Source of the DNA: Hyperoodon ampullatus
Lineage: Eukaryota > Chordata > Mammalia > Artiodactyla > Ziphiidae
Assembly: GCA_949752795.1 (NCBI GenBank)
Contig: OX457056.1
Span: 91,844,942 to 91,908,941 of the forward strand
Direction: 5' to 3'
Length of the DNA stretch: 64,000 nt
Below are positions 59,071-64,000 of the stretch, piece by piece. Made by a program: the position numbers and the translations under genes. Position 1 is the first letter of the stretch; every line of letters starts with the position of its first letter. The notes beneath the pieces are model-generated. The model did no database searches and had not been told where the DNA came from. It was given only the letters and a program-made list of their open reading frames with translations.

Positions 59071-59391
59071 GGCCTCCCTGGTGGTGCAGTGGCTAAGAAT
59101 CCGCCTGCCAATGCAGGGGTTTGAGCCCTGGGCCGGGAAGATCCCACATGCTATGGAGCATCTAAGCCCATGTGCCACAACTACTCAGCCCGAGCACCAC
59201 AACTACTGAAGCCTGCACACCTAGAGCCCATGCTCCGCAACAAGAGAAGCCGCCACAATGAGAAGCCCGTGCACCGCAACGAAAAGTAACCCCAGCTCTC
59301 AGCAACTAGAGAAAGCCCGCGCGCAGCAACGAAGACCCAATGCAGCCAAAAATAAATAAATAAATAAAAGTTTTTTAAAAAATAAATAAAT
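59071..59391 (+). mobile_element. CHR SINE, long form
   Basis: Long-form CHR with GCCACAACTACTCAGCCC, AACTACTGAAGCCTGCACAC, GCAACTAGAGAAAGCCCGCG and GAAGACCCAATGCAGCC, and an AAAT tail. It is flanked by the exact 12-bp AAAACAACCCAG at 59059-59070 and 59392-59403. Confidence 0.95.
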
Positions 59392-59403
59392 AAAACAACC
59401 CAG

Positions 59404-59547
59404 CGCAGGGACTTCTCTCAAGGTCCAGTGCTTAGGACTTGGCGTTCCCACCGCCAGGAGCCCGGGTTCAATCCCTGGTCAGGGAACTAAGATCCCACAA
59501 GCCATGCGGTGCGGCTGAAAAAGAAAAAAGAGAGGAAAAAAAAAAAC
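59404..59547 (+). mobile_element. CHR/Bov-tA-type tRNA SINE
   Basis: Contains GGGACTTCTCTCAAGGTCCA, CGGGTTCAATCCCTGGTCAG and CCCACAAGCCATGCGGTGCG with an A-rich tail. It starts directly after the target duplication of the preceding SINE. Confidence 0.9.
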
Positions 59548-59821
59548 AGCACAAAGGGTGGTGGCGGGGGGGATAAATTAGGAGTTTGCGATTAACATAT
59601 ACACACTACTGTATATAAAATAGATCACCAAGAAGGACCTACTGTGTAGCACAGGGAACTCTACTCAATATATTGTAACAACCTATAATGGAAAAGAATC
59701 TAAAAAACAATATATATGTGTGTATATAACTGAATCATTTTGCTGTACACCTGAAATTGAACAACACTGTAAATCAACTATACCTCAATAAAAAGTTTTT
59801 TTTTAATAAAATTAAAAAATA
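59548..59821 (+). mobile_element. L1 3' end, short truncated copy
   Basis: Contains GGATAAATTAGGAGTTTGCG, AGCACAGGGAACTCTACTCA, CTGAATCATTTTGCTGTACA and ACTATACCTCAATAAAAAGT, the same 3' end type as at 20021. Confidence 0.88.
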
Positions 59822-59830
59822 AAAACCCAG

Positions 59831-60113
59831 CAGGGAAGAAGGGAGAGAGTGGCATGGACATATATACACTACCAAATGTAAAACAGATAGCTAGTGGGAA
59901 GCAGCCGCGGAGCACAGGGAGATCAGCTCGGTGCTTTGTGACCACCTAGAGGGGAGGGATGGGTGGGAGGGAGGGATACGCAAGAGGGAGGAGATATGGG
60001 GATAAATGTATATGTATAGCTGATTCACTTTGTTATAAAGTAGAAACTAACACACCATTGTAAAGCAATTATACTCCAATAAAGATGTTAAAAAAATTAA
60101 TAAAAGAAAGAAA
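59831..60113 (+). mobile_element. L1 3' end, short truncated copy (type of 26528)
   Basis: Contains GCTAGTGGGAAGCAGCCGCG, GCTCGGTGCTTTGTGACCAC and CAATTATACTCCAATAAAGA, then an A-rich tail. AAAACCCAG (59822-59830) and AAAACAACCCAG (60114-60125) flank it. Confidence 0.9.
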
Positions 60114-60129
60114 AAAACAACCCAGCAAA

Positions 60130-60850
60130 ATAAACACATGAAAAGATGTTCAGCCTCACTAGAAAACAAGAAATTGCAAATTTTAAACCATAAAGATATC
60201 ATTTCACACCCATCAGACTGGCAAAACATTAAGTCTAACAATACTGAGTGCCTGCAAGCATGTGGAGCAACTGAAACTCTCAAACCTTCTGGCTGGAATG
60301 CAAATTGGAGAGAAATAAGGCAATATATTAGAGTCAAAGATGCCCATTTCCTTTGACCCAGCCATTTCCTTCTAGGTATGCACCACAGAGAAACTCTAAA
60401 CAGATGCACAGGGAGACAGGTTCAAAACTGTCATGGCACACATACAAAATACTAATCCAACAATAAAATGAATAAATATATTGTAGCACATTCATGTGAT
60501 GGAATATTATACAGCAGTTAAAATAACCTAGAATTACATGTATTTGCATGGATAAACCTCAAAATCATTATTTAAACAAAAGCAAACAGATTTTTCAGCA
60601 TTACAAACGTGAGGAAGCAATACTCAAATCTGGTTTATGAATACCTACGTATCTAGTAAAGGTATAAAAACATGTGTTAAACACCAAATTCAGAATAGTG
60701 GTCATTGTCTGGGGGGAAGGGAATGAGATGGAGAAAGGTTCACTTGTATTTGTAATATTTTATTTCTTCACAGGATGGAAGATACTGGGTGTTCACTCTT
60801 ATCAGTCTCCATATTTTTCTGTATGCCTGAAATTCATCACCACCTAGAAA
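60130..60850 (+). mobile_element. Old L1 3' region
   Basis: Contains GAAAAGATGTTCAGCCTCAC, TGGAATGCAAATTGGAGAGA, ATTCATGTGATGGAATATTA and CTGTATGCCTGAAATTCATC in L1 order. It is decayed. Confidence 0.75.
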
Positions 60851-60918
60851 AAGGGTCCCAAGTCTGAGCTACTTGAAAGCATTTGGCGGTTCTGAGAGTA
60901 GAATCAGAACTTGATGGG

Positions 60919-61061
60919 GATTTCCCTGGTGGTCCGGTGGCTGAGACTCCGCACTCCCAACGCAGGGGGCCCGGCTTCGATCCCTGATCACGGAACTAGA
61001 TCCCGCATGCCGCAACCAAGACCAGGCGCAGCCAAATAAATAAATTTTTTTTTTAAAAAAA
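60919..61061 (+). mobile_element. CHR/Bov-tA-type tRNA SINE
   Basis: Begins GATTTCCCTGGTGGTCCGGT and ends CGCAGCCAAATAAATAAA with a T/A-rich tail. The exact 13-bp AGAACTTGATGGG flanks it at 60906-60918 and 61062-61074. Confidence 0.95.
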
Positions 61062-61399
61062 AGAACTTGATGGGCAGGAGGAAGGTTGAACCTACAAATG
61101 GAAAGCTCAGAGAACCAACAGGGTTCCCCTCTCACTCTTCAAACTACCCATGGCAAATAATCATTCTCAGAATTGTGGTAAAATTCCATGTAGAGGACTT
61201 ACGATGTCCCCAAAATTCGAAGCCACAATCCCAGAACAGAAATATTCCGAAAAGCCTTTAGTGCCGGGGTTGGTTGCTGACACAGAACTTATTTGCCTCA
61301 AGAAATGTTTTTGCTGGTTCATTTTGGGGTGGCCTATTCTCTTAAAAGATCAGCAAGGTCTTTCAAACCCTTAGACTAGCATTTGGTTCCACCACAACT

Positions 61400-64000
61400 G
61401 AAGGTTTATTGTAAGAAGTTACATAAAATATTTAGGCCAGAAAAGTTAACTAGACTAAAAGACACCATTTTTTTACATCTCTCCCAATCGATTTGCTTTG
61501 GGCTGGCTCCGTGGGTAGGCCAGAAATAAAACCACCAAGAGATACCTTTCTGATGATACCACAGAATTAGATACCATCATAAAACCTCAACTCATTCAAA
61601 CTAACTAGACAGACTGGGGCAGGGGGGAGAGGGAGAGGGAAGACGTGAACTAGACAATCTTCTCTTAATTGCTCAAGAGAATCAAAACTGAAAATTACTT
61701 TCAGTTACAACCCAAACACACCAAAATTCCACATTAATGAAAAATAAATAGGTTTTATTGTTTGGGTGAACTGGAACACACATAGTTGATATCCAGAAAA
61801 TGGTATCACGTTAATTCTAACTAAATATTGTCATTCAGCTTTGTTTTCCCTTACGATTCCAAGAAAAACAAAGAAGAATCTGTAGACCTAATTGTCAGGT
61901 CCTAACCCAACACAAACTCCTCCATATTAGATCTGAGAGGCCAGAAGAACAGAATTTTTCTTTAAACATTAACCCATGCCACCTCAGGCTGCAATTTCTA
62001 AATCTGACAAGTATCAGTGGAGACGCTCACACATGACCTTAACCTCTCCGAGCTGATATATTAAACTCAACTTACGATTTCCAATTATCTTTGACAACGG
62101 GAAGGAGTAACAGTAATAGAAGAAGAAGCAAGTTATCTCTTCCAAATTTTGAGATTTACATATTTTTAAGTAACTTTAAAGTTTTTTCAACTATTCTCAA
62201 AACACTTGCCTCAAATAAGTAACTGACTTACCAACATAAAGTGATCTCTATAAAAATCCTCTAGCGTTGTTACAAATGTTTACTAATTCTACTTCCCCTT
62301 CATATCAAGGTGACTTCATCTATTTACAAGAATTCAAATCTGGCACTCATAGTGATGTCCAATAATATCCTGGGGTTGTTCAATGAATGCTGAAATGGTC
62401 ATATCTGGTAAATTCAACACAGTTTTAAACAAAGTAGTTAGCCACTCAAGTAAAGACTCCAGAAACTACTACTCACTAAGAAGTTTCTGACAACCAAAAA
62501 TATATATATCAGTTTTACAAGCTGAGGAAAAAAACTAAGGTCCCAAGAAATATAACAATTTGTCCAGAGACACCATTAGACTCAGGCTTAGCTGGAGAAA
62601 CACCCAATGGCACAGATTCCAGTTCTAAGTTACGCTGACTATAATCATGTCCTCATATCAAATTAAAAAAATAGTCAAACTTGAGTCAAATGCAAACTAT
62701 ATTACAGAAACATCCTGCTGTGTTCATTAGTCCACTGAATCGCTTCTGAGATTTTGTTCAACCTTTATCCCTGTGGATACCACACTGTATTGAAATTGTT
62801 TCATCTTTACCAATGTTTTACCCACAAGATAAGAAACCACTGAGCTCCTTGGGGACAGGGACTCACCTCATTCAATTAAGTACCTGCACATAATATGTGC
62901 CAACACTAATATAAAGGTCCTCAACAGATGGCCATTTTCGGGAACAAAATGTAATCTATTTGACACACAGCATTTCTTCCATGGCACAACTTACAGCGCT
63001 ATTACAAGTGAAATTAAGATCTGATGATTTAGGCCAATTTGCATCAGTACAAGTCACATTTCTAGAGGGCACATTTGGTTTCTCCTAACAAATGCTTCCT
63101 CTTTAGAAAATTTCTCAGGCTCTTCAAACAAAATCTACCCCTAAAAAACCTTCCATTTGTAGGGCCATAAAAATATGTAGGAAGTTAAATCCATTGGTCT
63201 GGACAAAAGTCAGGATTATCAACAAGGAACATTTCCTTATGCTTGGTAGCGGCTAGTACATTTTAAAAATTACAACACACCAGCCAAACAAGCTTTACTA
63301 TCTCTGAACCAGAAACGCTGTGTGGCTAAGCTGACAAGCCCTAAGCAAGTTGATCAAGAATCACTATGGCAGGAATTCACACGAAGTGAAATTAAAACAA
63401 ATGGGAACTCACATTAAACTGCCAATGGACTATAAAACTTCAGTGGGGTAGGGGACAAGCGGAGGGATGTGAATATTTTCCACAACTCCTGTACCTAAAA
63501 CTGGCACAAGAAGTGTGGGGAAAAGAGAAGGTGTTTATTTTTCAATCACACAAAGGATTTGCTACAAGGTTTTTCCTGCTCTGCTGGGTCCTTTCTTGTC
63601 GGCTGGATGAAACAAATCCACTTCTCAATGCTAGGTCGGTTTGCACAAGTCTTACCTAGAAGGATGATATCTTTTAACACTCTTTCTGGACACACATCAG
63701 CCTGTTTAAAATATGCCAAATGACCTGCTTAAAAAAAACCCAAAAAACTGTCACTCGTTCTAACTACGACTCAGACCAGCTGGGGCCAAATGGAGTTGGG
63801 AGTGGGAAGGATCAGTAAGAGCCCCAGAGAGAAATGAAACAGTGAGGAGAGACCCATAGAAAACCTACCTGGAAACAATTCATCATCAAGTGAAGAATCT
63901 AAAGAGAGGTCCAATGAAAACGTATGTTTGATCAAGTGAAAAGACAGCAGTCTCCTCATCACCGAGCCTCCTCTGTGGGAAGCAAGACTGGGAGGGGCCA
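61400..64000. other. Repeat-poor intron 1 segment, no gene seen
   Basis: About 2.6 kb with no SINE, L1, LTR or DNA element that I recognise, unlike the preceding 20 kb. It has no CpG island and no USP46 exon. It may hold regulatory sequence near the promoter expected beyond the window, but no specific site can be named. Confidence 0.45.

Larger units (their letters stand above)
40676..64000 (-). other. USP46: USP46 intron 1, partial (at least 23.3 kb)
   Basis: No match to a USP46 first coding exon and no CpG island was seen between exon 2 and the window edge, so this is read as intron 1 with exon 1 outside. It is crowded with MIR, L2, LTR, hAT, L1 and CHR elements, listed separately. Stretches with nothing recognised include 41700-42840, 52660-53470, 54960-56200 and 61400-64000. 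Confidence 0.8.

Overview
This is a window of mammalian nuclear DNA. It carries many tRNA-derived SINEs of the CHR type (cetacean/hippo/ruminant), mainly the short form found in whales and dolphins. It also has 3' ends of a young cetartiodactyl L1 and an ancient mammalian background of MIR, L2, MER5, MER20, Tigger and old L1. A cetacean is the best guess. I see no bacterial, organellar or free viral feature.

The only protein-coding gene I can support is USP46, a ubiquitin-specific protease, on the minus strand. Eight consecutive coding exons, read from high to low coordinates, give codons 13-366 plus the stop, with GT/AG borders at every junction and no frame break. They lie at 40595-40675, 37902-38115, 36045-36274, 21456-21532, 13822-13905, 11546-11743, 8153-8231 and 7202-7303. 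Catalytic Cys44, His313 and Asp330 and the four zinc-binding cysteines (182, 185, 229, 232) are all present. Exon 1 (about 12 codons, promoter, probably a CpG island) is not visible and should lie beyond 64000. The long 3'UTR runs from 7201 leftward. Its end is unresolved, with candidate poly(A) signals from 5764 down to 1529.

Layout: 1-1528 flank or distal UTR; 1529-7201 repeat-poor 3'UTR candidate with one SINE; 7202-40675 coding exons and introns; 40676-64000 intron 1, rich in nested repeats, with a repeat-poor block from about 61400 to the end. Intron 4 (14.5 kb) holds a large nest of old and young L1, several SINEs and a MER20. Intron 7 has a pure GT dinucleotide repeat of 162 bp.

The most unusual signals are three. 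First, one SINE copy (24829-25052) has perfect target-site duplications but about 19 A-to-G differences from its neighbours and almost no other changes. Second, a chain of retroposons at 59059-60125 has the same 12-bp target sequence recurring at its junctions. Third, nearly all young retroposons lie antisense to USP46. I found no evidence of a new gene system.
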